In this document: positions 1-5,460 of the stretch, in pieces
Position numbering within the stretch: the first letter of the stretch is position 1
How the letters are laid out: each line of letters begins with the position of its first letter
Source: Candidatus Atribacter fermentans
Lineage (GTDB): Bacteria > Atribacterota > Atribacteria > Atribacterales > Atribacteraceae
Reading direction: 5' to 3'
NCBI GenBank assembly: GCA_012517485.1
Contig: JAAYUT010000026.1
Coordinates: 1-5,460 of the forward strand
DNA length: 5,460 nucleotides
The notes under the pieces: model-generated
Seen by the model: only the letters and a program-made list of their open reading frames with translations
What the model was told of the DNA's origin: nothing
Database searches by the model: none
Program-made: the position numbers and the translations under genes

Positions 1-701
1 GTAGTCATGATCGGCATCCCCAAACACTCAGCAAGGGCTTTTAATTCGTCATGAGCACCCGAACTTCGAGCACCTCCACCAGCAACGATAAAAGGATTTT
101 TACTGTGTTTGAGGAGATTGACTGCCTGGCTGATTTGAATAGGATCTCCGGCAGTTCGAAGAGAACGTATAGCGGGGATATAGTCAGGAATATCAGCTTG
201 ACTCCGCCCAACTTCCACCGGAATTTCAATAAAAATTGGGCCAGGTTGTCCGTTGGTAGCAAGTGAAAAAGCTCGATGAATTACCCAAGGGATTTTTTCC
301 GCATAAGGAACGCGAACAGCCCATTTAGTTACTGGAGTCATAATTCCAATATGATTGGTTTCCTGAAAGGCTCCTTTTCCCTCTAAGTGGCCGTTAGTTC
401 CAGGACAAAAGGCAATAACCGGAGCACAAGTTGCTAAAGATTCCAGAAGAGCAGGAGTAAGATTGGCGCATCCCGGACCGGAACTGGCAAAACACACTGA
501 CGGGTTGCCAGTTGAAAGAGCATGAGCCATAGCCATAAATCCTCCGGCTGCTTCATGTCGAACTTGAATTGCTTGTATGGATGGTTCATCATAAAGGGCG
601 TCATAGAGATCTTTCGGACTGCCGGGGAGTCCGTATACGAAATGAATACCCTCAGCTTTCAAGGCTTTTACCACTGCTTGCCAACCAGTCATAAATGGCA
701 T
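1..701 (-). CDS. Thiamine-diphosphate-dependent enzyme, acetolactate synthase-like, N-terminal part (C-terminus off window)
   Basis: The first 233 residues are visible, with no stop before the window edge. They match the N-terminal pyrimidine-binding domain of the TPP enzyme superfamily (acetolactate synthase, benzoylformate or sulfopyruvate decarboxylase, glyoxylate carboligase relatives) and the start of the central domain. Landmarks are YGLPGSP (23-29), RHEAAGG (48-54) with E50 as the expected cofactor-activating glutamate, SSGPGCAN (73-80), AFQE (111-114), GPIFIEIPVEV (154-164), and NPFIVAGGGA (202-211), which opens the central domain. The family is cytoplasmic and acts on 2-keto acids. 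The C-terminal Mg/TPP-diphosphate motif that would help fix substrate class is not in the window. The start ATG at 699-701 is chosen because an AGGAGGT lies 7 bases upstream; a second ATG (690-692) is too far from it. The gene diverges from the 1587-3425 gene across an 885-base gap, so it has its own promoter. The superfamily call is firm; the exact reaction is unknown. Confidence 0.9.
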   Translation of the reverse strand, partial: MPFMTGWQAVVKALKAEGIHFVYGLPGSPKDLYDALYDEPSIQAIQVRHEAAGGFMAMAHALSTGNPSVCFASSGPGCANLTPALLESLATCAPVIAFCPGTNGHLEGKGAFQETNHIGIMTPVTKWAVRVPYAEKIPWVIHRAFSLATNGQPGPIFIEIPVEVGRSQADIPDYIPAIRSLRTAGDPIQISQAVNLLKHSKNPFIVAGGGARSSGAHDELKALAECLGMPIMT

Positions 702-708
702 ATTTTAT

Positions 709-715
709 ACCTCCT
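709..715 (-). promoter_or_regulatory. Shine-Dalgarno of the TPP enzyme gene
   Basis: The minus strand reads AGGAGGT, a near-perfect anti-16S match, 7 bases before the ATG at 699-701. It favours that start over the in-frame ATG nine bases further in (690-692). Confidence 0.8.
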
Positions 716-773
716 TTATCAATGCATTATTGATAAAAAATTTTATTGCTTTCTATTATTAAATTGTTTTATT

Positions 774-803
774 ACCATATCATTGTCAATAGATTCTTTT
801 CAA
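774..803 (-). promoter_or_regulatory. Candidate sigma-70-type promoter for the TPP enzyme gene
   Basis: On the minus strand TTGAAA (798-803) is followed after 18 bases by TATGGT (774-779), about 70 bases before the start codon. A perfect TTGACA also lies at 784-789, but no good -10 hexamer sits 16-18 bases from it. The surrounding DNA is very AT-rich, so chance matches are likely and this is only a candidate. Confidence 0.25.
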
Positions 804-871
804 CCTAAAATACCTCTTCGTTTCAGTTTAGGAAAGGGAGAAAGAACCATTTATTTTCTTCTGAAAATACC

Positions 872-899
872 GTGAAACGTGAACGGTGAACAGTGAGCC
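872..899. repeat. Four tandem copies of a heptamer, consensus GTGAACN
   Basis: The units are GTGAAAC (872-878), GTGAACG (879-885), GTGAACA (886-892) and GTGAGCC (893-899). The first four bases are invariant and the rest drift. The array is out of any gene and looks like a short intergenic tandem repeat decaying by point mutation. No function can be read from it. Confidence 0.75.
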
Positions 900-920
900 G
901 CTATTTTCATCCTCAACTAG

Positions 921-935
921 TGCTGTGAAACAGCA
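921..935. repeat. Small perfect hairpin in the intergenic region
   Basis: TGCTGT (921-926) and ACAGCA (930-935) pair perfectly around the loop GAA. No T-run follows on either strand, so it is not a standard intrinsic terminator. It may be part of a palindromic repeat or a chance inverted repeat. Confidence 0.4.
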
Positions 936-997
936 TAACAGTCTATTATATAAATACTAGATTAAGTGAAAAGTAATATAAAAAAAGATTAAGGTAC

Positions 998-1082
998 ACC
1001 CCCCTGAATCCCCCTCAATGGGAGAAGAAGTTGAACAATTCCCCTCCTTGGAGGTATACCGTCTTCCGGCGGGGAGGGTGCC
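998..1082. repeat. C/G-rich palindromic intergenic element
   Basis: This island of C-runs and G-runs stands out in AT-rich DNA. It begins with two C-rich blocks and GGGAG, then after an AT-rich spacer has CCTCC-TT-GGAGG (1043-1054). CCCTCC (1042-1047) can alternatively pair with GGAGGG (1073-1078), enclosing a C/G-rich loop. The arrangement resembles the REP-like palindromic elements that occur scattered between genes in many bacteria. It lies directly against the 1087-1268 repeat cluster. The family assignment is by resemblance only. Confidence 0.5.
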
Positions 1083-1086
1083 TTTC

Positions 1087-1268
1087 ATCCGTCATCCTGA
1101 GGCATCGCTTTATGAAGCCGTGAGGATCTCCTCTGACACCACACCAGTCATCCTGAGGTTTCGCTTTATGAAGCCGTGAGGATCTCATCTTTTTAGTTTT
1201 TATAATTCATAAATATTTTAAAGGATGGGATTCTCATGTCGCATAAGACGTTCCTCGAAATGACGGAT
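1087..1268. repeat. Cluster of three copies of a ~40-nt dispersed repeat, two direct and one inverted
   Basis: Copy 1 (1091-1130) and copy 2 (1147-1186) are 40 bases each and identical except for two adjacent bases (CA against TT at unit positions 13-14); the period is 56 bases with a 16-base spacer. Both start GTCATCCTGAGG and end GTGAGGATCTC. The reverse complement of 1227-1264 is a diverged third copy, starting GTCATTTCGAGG and ending TGAGAATCCC. As a result the cluster is bounded by 16-base imperfect inverted repeats (1087-1102 and 1253-1268, 13 of 16 matching, with a perfect ATCCGTCAT/ATGACGGAT core). It has no coding capacity. It could be a MITE-like unit or a nested set of REP-like elements. 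Two near-identical copies point to recent duplication. Confidence 0.75.
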
Positions 1269-1278
1269 CTAGAAAAGA

Positions 1279-1292
1279 CATGATAAATCATG
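1279..1292. repeat. Short inverted repeat CATGAT-AA-ATCATG
   Basis: Two perfect 6-base half-sites are separated by two bases, about 295 bases upstream of the 1587 start. The symmetry would suit a dimeric repressor site, but the distance from the gene is large and the sequence is AT-rich. It is equally likely to be chance. Confidence 0.2.
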
Positions 1293-1586
1293 CCTTATAA
1301 TAAAATGTTTAATTTTAAATTCATAATTTTTGTATCAGATTAATGTAGGGACAATCACGAGCATGTCGAGTTTGGATTTTCATCCTCATCGGGTTCTGCT
1401 TTGTGATGGAATGTTTCTCCTATTTATAAAAAGAATGTGTTCCTAAACAAGATAATTTGTATGAGTAAATTAATCATTTTTAGAAAAATACCGAAATATG
1501 TGGTATGGAAAATAAATCGAAAATCCTGAATGATCGCAAATTAATAAATAATAATCAATCTTTAAAAAGTTCTGGAGGGGAAAAAC

Positions 1587-3425
1587 ATGAAAAGGAATTT
1601 TTTCTTATTCACCATATTTCTTTGCCTCATTATGGCCTTTACTGCGAACGCCGAGGTAAAGAATTCTGATACCTATGTTCTTTTAACCATAGGGGAACCC
1701 GATAGTTTGGATCCTGGATATGCATATGATACTCATAGCGGTGAGGTATTAACCTTTGTTTATGACAATTTAATTGCTTACGATGGAGAAAGTATTTTTA
1801 AATTCATACCTATTCTTGCGACTAATGTTCCTTCTAAGGACAACGGATTGATAATTGACGACGGGAAAACCTATATTTTCCCGATTCGAAAAGGTGTTTT
1901 CTTTCATAATGGAAATGAATTAAGTCCAGAAGATGTGGAATATACATTTGAAAGGAACATTCTATTTGATTCCGTCGGAGGTCCTTATTGGATGGTTATC
2001 GGTGCTTTATTCAATTATCAAAGCTTAAACGAAATGGTTGAAAGCAAAATTGGTTTCCCTTTAACCGATATGGTTAATGAAGATGGTTCTTTGAAAAACC
2101 AAGAATATGCTGACCGTCTCATCAAATTCTATCAGGAGGAAATCGATCCAGCTATTAAGGTTGAAGGCGATACGGTCATCTTTCATCTTATAAAGCCTTT
2201 TGCTCCTTTTTTAAATTTACTCTCAAAGTATGCTTATTGGAGCAGCATCATGGATAAACAAACCTGCATTGATTGGGGCTGCTGGGATGGAAAAGCTGAT
2301 GGATGGTGGAAGTATTACAACCAGAAAAAAGAATCCTCGCCTTTATTTGATAAAACCAATGGGACTGGCCCGTTCATTTTAACTGAATGGGACCGGACCC
2401 AACAGAAAGTGGTTTTGAAAAAAAATGAGCATTACTGGGGTGAAAAAGCGAAGCTTAATCAAGTCATCATTTGGGGTGTAGATGAATGGAATACCCGCCG
2501 GGCAATGTTCGAAGCCGGAGATGCCGATCAAGTTTATATTCCCACTCAATATATCCAACAATTAGAGAATTTAAAAGGGAGTCAGGTTTATCAGGAGGAA
2601 CGGATTACCGTAACAAATTTACATTTCAATTGGACCATCAGCAAAACCAGTCCCTTTTTAGGGAGTTCCCAATTGGATGGGAATGGAATACCTCCTGACT
2701 TTTTCGCTGATGAGAATTGCCGTCGGGCTTTCTGCTACGCTTTTGATTATGAAGCCATGATTAATGACGTTCTGCAAGGTTATGGTAAAAGAATTGTATC
2801 AGTTCTTCCTTCTAATTTGTTGGGATACAATGACCAGCTTCCTCGGTATGAATATGATTTGATAAAAGCCAGAGAAGAATTTCAAAAAGCCTGGGGAGGT
2901 AAGGTTTGGGATGAGGGTTTTCAAGTAACTTTGGCTTATGATACTGGGAACGAAGTATTCCAGACTGCCTGTGAAATATTAAAAGAAAATATCGAATCTC
3001 TCAATCCACGTTTCAAAATCGAAATCCAGGGATTTCAATGGCCAAGTTTTCTTGATTTCTTTAAATCAGGCCAACTGCCAGCAATTGTAGTCAGCTGGAT
3101 TGCCGATTATCCCGACCCTCACAATTTAATTTTTAGTCATTACCACAGTAATGGTGCCGTTGGTCATGCCCAAGGTGAGGGATTTAATGAATTTGCTAAG
3201 AAAAATCTCAATCATCTGATTGAAGCAGCTATAATTGAAACCAATTCAAATGCTCGGCAAAAATTATATGAGGATATTCAAATAGCTGCATATGAACATG
3301 CCCTGGGCATACCTCTATTCCAACCAACTGAAGTTCACTTAATAAAAAGCTGGGTTAAAGGATGGGAATTTAACCCGATCCAGTGTGGTGAAGCGAATTT
3401 TGATACGATTTATAAAGAGGAATAA
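1587..3425 (+). CDS. ABC transporter substrate-binding protein, family 5 (peptide/oligosaccharide type)
   Basis: This 612-residue protein is complete. A type I signal peptide (KRN, hydrophobic 5-18, likely cut after A22 in TANA-EV) has no lipobox, implying a soluble periplasmic protein. Family SBP_bac_5 features are EPDSLDPG near 37-44, RKGVFFHNG (101-109) then LSPEDVEYTFERN (112-124), the TGPFILTEWD segment (260-269) with HYWG (282-285), the RRAFCYAFDYEAM block (379-391), and WIADYPDPHN (504-513). Such proteins deliver oligopeptides, dipeptides, nickel chelates or, in thermophiles, oligosaccharides to Dpp/Opp-type permeases; the ligand cannot be read here. It is longer than typical DppA (about 530 residues): 142-255 carries extra sequence including C227 and C232, a possible disulfide if oxidised. 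GGAGGGG (1574-1580) lies 6 bases before the ATG. No permease or ATPase gene of the Dpp type adjoins it. A weak TAGAAA-17-TATGGA pair (1481-1509) might be its promoter. The family is certain, the substrate open. Confidence 0.95.
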   Translation: MKRNFFLFTIFLCLIMAFTANAEVKNSDTYVLLTIGEPDSLDPGYAYDTHSGEVLTFVYDNLIAYDGESIFKFIPILATNVPSKDNGLIIDDGKTYIFPIRKGVFFHNGNELSPEDVEYTFERNILFDSVGGPYWMVIGALFNYQSLNEMVESKIGFPLTDMVNEDGSLKNQEYADRLIKFYQEEIDPAIKVEGDTVIFHLIKPFAPFLNLLSKYAYWSSIMDKQTCIDWGCWDGKADGWWKYYNQKKESSPLFDKTNGTGPFILTEWDRTQQKVVLKKNEHYWGEKAKLNQVIIWGVDEWNTRRAMFEAGDADQVYIPTQYIQQLENLKGSQVYQEERITVTNLHFNWTISKTSPFLGSSQLDGNGIPPDFFADENCRRAFCYAFDYEAMINDVLQGYGKRIVSVLPSNLLGYNDQLPRYEYDLIKAREEFQKAWGGKVWDEGFQVTLAYDTGNEVFQTACEILKENIESLNPRFKIEIQGFQWPSFLDFFKSGQLPAIVVSWIADYPDPHNLIFSHYHSNGAVGHAQGEGFNEFAKKNLNHLIEAAIIETNSNARQKLYEDIQIAAYEHALGIPLFQPTEVHLIKSWVKGWEFNPIQCGEANFDTIYKEE

Positions 3426-3461
3426 TGTGATACTTCTTTCATCAAATGTTTATTATCCTTT

Positions 3462-3499
3462 AAAAAAAATGAATGTTGATGAATATCAACTTTTTGATT
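3462..3499. terminator. Probable bidirectional intrinsic terminator between convergent genes
   Basis: GTTGAT (3475-3480) pairs with ATCAAC (3485-3490) around the loop GAAT. On the plus strand the hairpin is followed by TTTTTGATT; on the minus strand it is followed, after ATTC, by a run of eight or nine T (complement of 3461-3469). AA (3472-3473) and TT (3492-3493) can extend the stem past one mismatch. It lies between the stop of the 1587-3425 gene and the stop of the minus-strand gene ending at 3505, so it could end both transcripts. The stem is short and weak, hence moderate confidence. Confidence 0.55.
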
Positions 3500-3504
3500 A
3501 AGTT

Positions 3505-4926
3505 TTAATCCCAAGGAGGTATTCGTTTTCCTGCTTGCCGGGACTGTTCTAAAATTAGAAGAGCTTCTTTACCAGTAAGAGGTTGATCGGGTAAAAAAGT
3601 ATTGTCAGATAAAATTCCATCAAAAATTCCAGCTTGATAGGTTATCCGAATAGCAGTTTGGTATGGCTTATCTAAATTGATTATATCTGATGGAAGTCTT
3701 CGATTTTGATTGGAGGATTTGAAATCAAGTAAACAGTATAACCATAAAGCAGCTTCTTTTCTCGTTACCGGTTTTTCAGGATAAAAGTAATAATTTTCTC
3801 CCTTCAATTCTGGGTCGATGATTCCCAAGTGTATGAGAGTTTCTGCATATTTGTTGGCAGAATCGGTCCAATTAAAGTCGACACAACTTCCGTAAGAATA
3901 TCGATCTGTAATCTGGTAATCTTTTAAAGTTGGAATATAGAGTTGAATCCCATTCATTTGGACCATTAAAGTGGCAAAATCTTTCCTCGAAATGAGTGGA
4001 ATGTTGACATAGTATTCATGGTTGATCATTTTTTCTGGATGAAAAATTTTGAACAATTCTTCAAGACCCCATATTAATCGAGGGGTTGGACGGCTGACGA
4101 TAGATTCGTTGATAATGAAAACTTTCCGATTTTGAACAGCACGGATATTTTTAAAACCTGGCCGTTCGTAAATTGCAGGAACCGAAACTCGATTCATGCG
4201 ACCGGTTTGGGCGACATAAATATCGATGTCATCAGCTTTGGAAAGCAAGCGTTCAATGCCATAATCGGCAATCCGAGAATCGGGTGAAGTTGCAATAGCA
4301 TCAGAAGCAATATTTAACCCACCAGCCATCATAATGAGTTGATCAACGATACTGCCAGGAGTAATAGTGGAATACTTATTGCCGATTGCTTCAAAAAAAA
4401 TACGAGGTCGATCTTTTGAATCAATAGAAAAGTGCTTCGCTTCGTTATTCATTTGTTGGATAAGTTGTTGTGCCAATTCTTCTCGCCCCGTTAAAATCCC
4501 TAGTTTTAAAAAATATGGTTCGAGGTCATTCCAATTTTCTGGGTTAAGATTGATAACCGGAATACCGGTTTTTTCTAACGTTTCAACAAATCGTGGATAA
4601 CGTTCCAGGATAAAATCTCGGATAAGAATGACATCAGGATTTAATGCTATCACTTTTTCAGGATCAGACCTGTAATCACAAACAGTTTTTTTAATGACCG
4701 AAGGAGGATAATCTTCACTCCCAGAGATTCCAATAATTTGATCTTCCGCACCGAGATAATAAAGATTTTCAGTATGAGCAGCATAGAGAGATACAATTCG
4801 CTGAACTGGATGATCGAAATGAAACTCGATGCCACGATCATCAGTTATGGAAATCAGAGCACTTCCCATGTATGATAAAGTGAAAAAAATAAAAAAGATA
4901 CTAATGATTGTAAATATTTTTTTCAT
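3505..4926 (-). CDS. Metal-chelate (siderophore/heme/cobalamin class) ABC binding protein with C-terminal SLH-like repeats
   Basis: The protein has 473 residues. Residues 1-23 form a type I signal peptide (KK, hydrophobic 4-18, SYMGSA) without a lipobox. Residues about 25-297 are a FecB/BtuF-type binding domain: ITDDRG (27-32), RIVSLYAAHTENLYYLGA (43-60), DYPP (72-75), DPEKVIALNPDVILI (88-102), MAGGLNI (200-206), YERPGF (253-258) with AVQNRKVFIIN (263-273), and SRPTPRLIWGLEEL (278-291). Family members usually end near here. The extra 170 residues resemble S-layer homology repeats: a half repeat with PLISRKDFATL (310-320); 347-400 with YAETLIHLGII and YPEKPVTRKEAALWL; and 412-462 with AIRITYQAGIFDG and FLPDQPLTGKEALLIL. 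SLH domains usually bind wall polymers, so the receptor may be wall-attached (inference). The ATG is fixed by the ATGA overlap with the ATPase gene and AAGGAG 11 bases upstream. Gene context and fold make chelate uptake likely; the ligand is undetermined. Confidence 0.9.
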   Translation of the reverse strand: MKKIFTIISIFFIFFTLSYMGSALISITDDRGIEFHFDHPVQRIVSLYAAHTENLYYLGAEDQIIGISGSEDYPPSVIKKTVCDYRSDPEKVIALNPDVILIRDFILERYPRFVETLEKTGIPVINLNPENWNDLEPYFLKLGILTGREELAQQLIQQMNNEAKHFSIDSKDRPRIFFEAIGNKYSTITPGSIVDQLIMMAGGLNIASDAIATSPDSRIADYGIERLLSKADDIDIYVAQTGRMNRVSVPAIYERPGFKNIRAVQNRKVFIINESIVSRPTPRLIWGLEELFKIFHPEKMINHEYYVNIPLISRKDFATLMVQMNGIQLYIPTLKDYQITDRYSYGSCVDFNWTDSANKYAETLIHLGIIDPELKGENYYFYPEKPVTRKEAALWLYCLLDFKSSNQNRRLPSDIINLDKPYQTAIRITYQAGIFDGILSDNTFLPDQPLTGKEALLILEQSRQAGKRIPPWD

Positions 4927-5460
4927 CTAAATCGATTCTCCTTTGCGTTTTGGAAATTAGGATAAGTCCATCTTATTTCACTATCGTCATAGTATTGAAA
5001 ATCCAAGTCGACTTGAAAAACTCTTTTTAAAACATCTGGTTGTAAAGCTTTTTCTTTATTGGTATACATCGATATTCCTTGAGGTTCGAAAATGAGAATT
5101 CGGTCAGCTAATAAAGGCGCCATGAAGAGATCATGAACTGCGGTAATAATCAAAGATCCATTCTGAACAAGATTCTTGAGTTGTTGAATAAAAAATAATG
5201 AAAAATGAATATCTAAATTTGAAAATGGTTCATCAAGCAAAAGAATCGGAGTTTGTTGACAGAAAGATCGAGCTAAAGCAACTCGTTGTTTTTCTCCACC
5301 GCTAATCTCGGTAATTTTTTTAGAAGCCAAATCAATCAAATGAGTTTTCTCTAAAATAGAAATAGTGATGTTATGGTCTTCTAAAGAATAATCGGAAAAA
5401 TGTGCTTTATAGGGATACCGTCCCATGAGAACGGCTTCGTAAACGGTAAAGGGGAAATGA
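4923..5460 (-). CDS. Metal-chelate ABC transporter ATP-binding protein (FecE/BtuD type), N-terminus off window
   Basis: The visible 178 residues are the C-terminal two-thirds of an ABC ATPase of the iron-siderophore/heme/cobalamin importer class. The reading frame stays open through base 5460, and the first residues seen, FPFTVYEAVLMGRYPY, match the conserved V..VLMGR.P segment of this class just after the Q-loop. The ATG at 5424-5426 therefore encodes an internal methionine and is not the start. Walker A and the Q-loop lie outside the window. Present are the signature ISGGEKQRVALARS, Walker B ILLLDEP, D-loop SNLD, and the switch histidine in TAVHD. All catalytic residues expected in this part are intact. 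In the cytoplasm it would drive a FecCD/BtuC-type permease, probably encoded upstream beyond 5460. Its TGA overlaps the next gene's ATG (ATGA, 4923-4926), so the two are co-transcribed and probably translationally coupled. Confidence 0.93.
   Translation of the reverse strand, partial: HFPFTVYEAVLMGRYPYKAHFSDYSLEDHNITISILEKTHLIDLASKKITEISGGEKQRVALARSFCQQTPILLLDEPFSNLDIHFSLFFIQQLKNLVQNGSLIITAVHDLFMAPLLADRILIFEPQGISMYTNKEKALQPDVLKRVFQVDLDFQYYDDSEIRWTYPNFQNAKENRFR
4938..4943 (-). promoter_or_regulatory. Shine-Dalgarno for the chelate-binding protein, inside the ATPase gene
   Basis: The minus strand reads AAGGAG 11 bases before the ATG at 4924-4926, within the last codons of the ATPase gene. With the ATGA stop-start overlap it supports both the chosen start and translational coupling. 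The spacing is slightly long. Confidence 0.6.

Larger units (their letters stand above)
702..1586. other. Long intergenic region (885 bases) without a convincing gene
   Basis: This gap separates the divergent TPP enzyme and solute-binding protein genes. Open frames here are short, lack ribosome sites and show no recognisable protein. From left to right it holds an AT-rich leader (702-840), a heptamer repeat (872-899), a small hairpin (921-935), a C/G-rich palindromic element (998-1082), a cluster of a dispersed ~40-nt repeat (1087-1268), a short inverted repeat (1279-1292) and an AT-rich leader (about 1290-1586) before the next gene. A 13-base word, ATTTTCATCCTCA, occurs at both 903-915 and 1376-1388, perhaps relics of one element. 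I recognise no riboswitch or small RNA family. Confidence 0.7.

Noticed and set aside
41..266. Open frames on both strands (41-262 minus, 51-266 plus) inside the TPP enzyme gene
   Set aside because: They overlap a well-supported conserved coding frame, show no recognisable protein features and lack ribosome sites.
522..875. 117-residue plus-strand open frame running from the TPP enzyme gene into its leader
   Set aside because: It is antisense to conserved coding sequence and continues through the AT-rich leader; its composition is typical of chance translation and no family is recognisable.
1091..1186. Possible mini CRISPR array (two near-identical repeats separated by a 16-base spacer)
   Set aside because: The spacer is far too short, only two direct copies exist, the third copy is inverted, and no cas gene is nearby. 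It fits a dispersed intergenic repeat better.
1481..1509. Promoter for the family-5 binding protein gene (TAGAAA, 17 bases, TATGGA with an upstream TG)
   Set aside because: The hexamers match consensus weakly, and similar matches arise easily in DNA this AT-rich; mentioned in the gene entry but not listed as a feature.
1590..1660. Lipoprotein signal in the family-5 binding protein because of Cys13
   Set aside because: The residues before Cys13 (IFL) do not make a lipobox and Cys13 sits inside the hydrophobic core; a type I cleavage site after A22 fits better.
2379..2698. Short open frames within the family-5 binding protein gene (2379-2561 minus, 2486-2698 plus)
   Set aside because: They are shadows of a strongly supported 612-residue frame.
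4367..4841. Short open frames within the chelate-binding protein gene (4367-4600 plus, 4650-4841 minus)
   Set aside because: They lie in other frames of a conserved gene and show no features of their own.
4923..5426. Complete 167-residue ATPase beginning at the ATG at 5424-5426
   Set aside because: The frame continues upstream with residues conserved in the family (FTVYEAVL before MGRYPY), so this methionine is internal and the true start is outside the window.

Overview
The window is ordinary AT-rich bacterial DNA holding four protein-coding genes, two of them cut by the window edges, and one long repeat-rich intergenic region. Both complete genes encode exported solute-binding proteins with type I signal peptides and no lipobox cysteine. 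This suits a diderm cell where such proteins are free in the periplasm, or a protein held by a wall-binding domain. Base composition, the intergenic repeat families and the SLH-type modules loosely suggest an uncultured anaerobic diderm lineage such as Atribacterota, Thermotogota or a relative. That is an impression, not a demonstration, because no phylogenetic marker is present.

Layout: (1) 1-701, minus strand, is the N-terminal 233 residues of a thiamine-diphosphate enzyme of the acetolactate synthase-like superfamily; its C-terminus lies beyond base 1. (2) 702-1586 has no gene and contains the leader of the TPP enzyme, a heptamer tandem repeat, a small hairpin, a C/G-rich palindromic element, and three copies (two direct, one diverged and inverted) of a ~40-nt dispersed repeat. 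(3) 1587-3425, plus strand, is a complete family-5 (peptide/oligosaccharide type) extracytoplasmic solute-binding protein with no transporter subunits beside it in the window. (4) 3426-3504 is a short convergent intergenic gap with a probable bidirectional terminator. (5) 4923-5460 and 3505-4926, minus strand, are the end of an operon for a metal-chelate (Fe3+-siderophore, heme or cobalamin class) ABC importer: the ATPase, open at its N-terminus at the window edge, followed by the binding protein with a 4-base ATGA overlap.

The most unusual item is the binding protein at 3505-4926. It has a full helical-backbone (FecB/BtuF-like) binding domain followed by about 170 extra residues that read as two SLH-like repeats plus a half repeat, so a chelate receptor appears to be fused to a wall-attachment module. 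The metal-chelate importer works as one unit: binding protein outside, membrane permease presumably encoded just upstream beyond base 5460, and ATPase in the cytoplasm. The other two genes appear to be independent transcription units. I do not see a clearly new multi-gene system, CRISPR array, tRNA, rRNA or insertion sequence.
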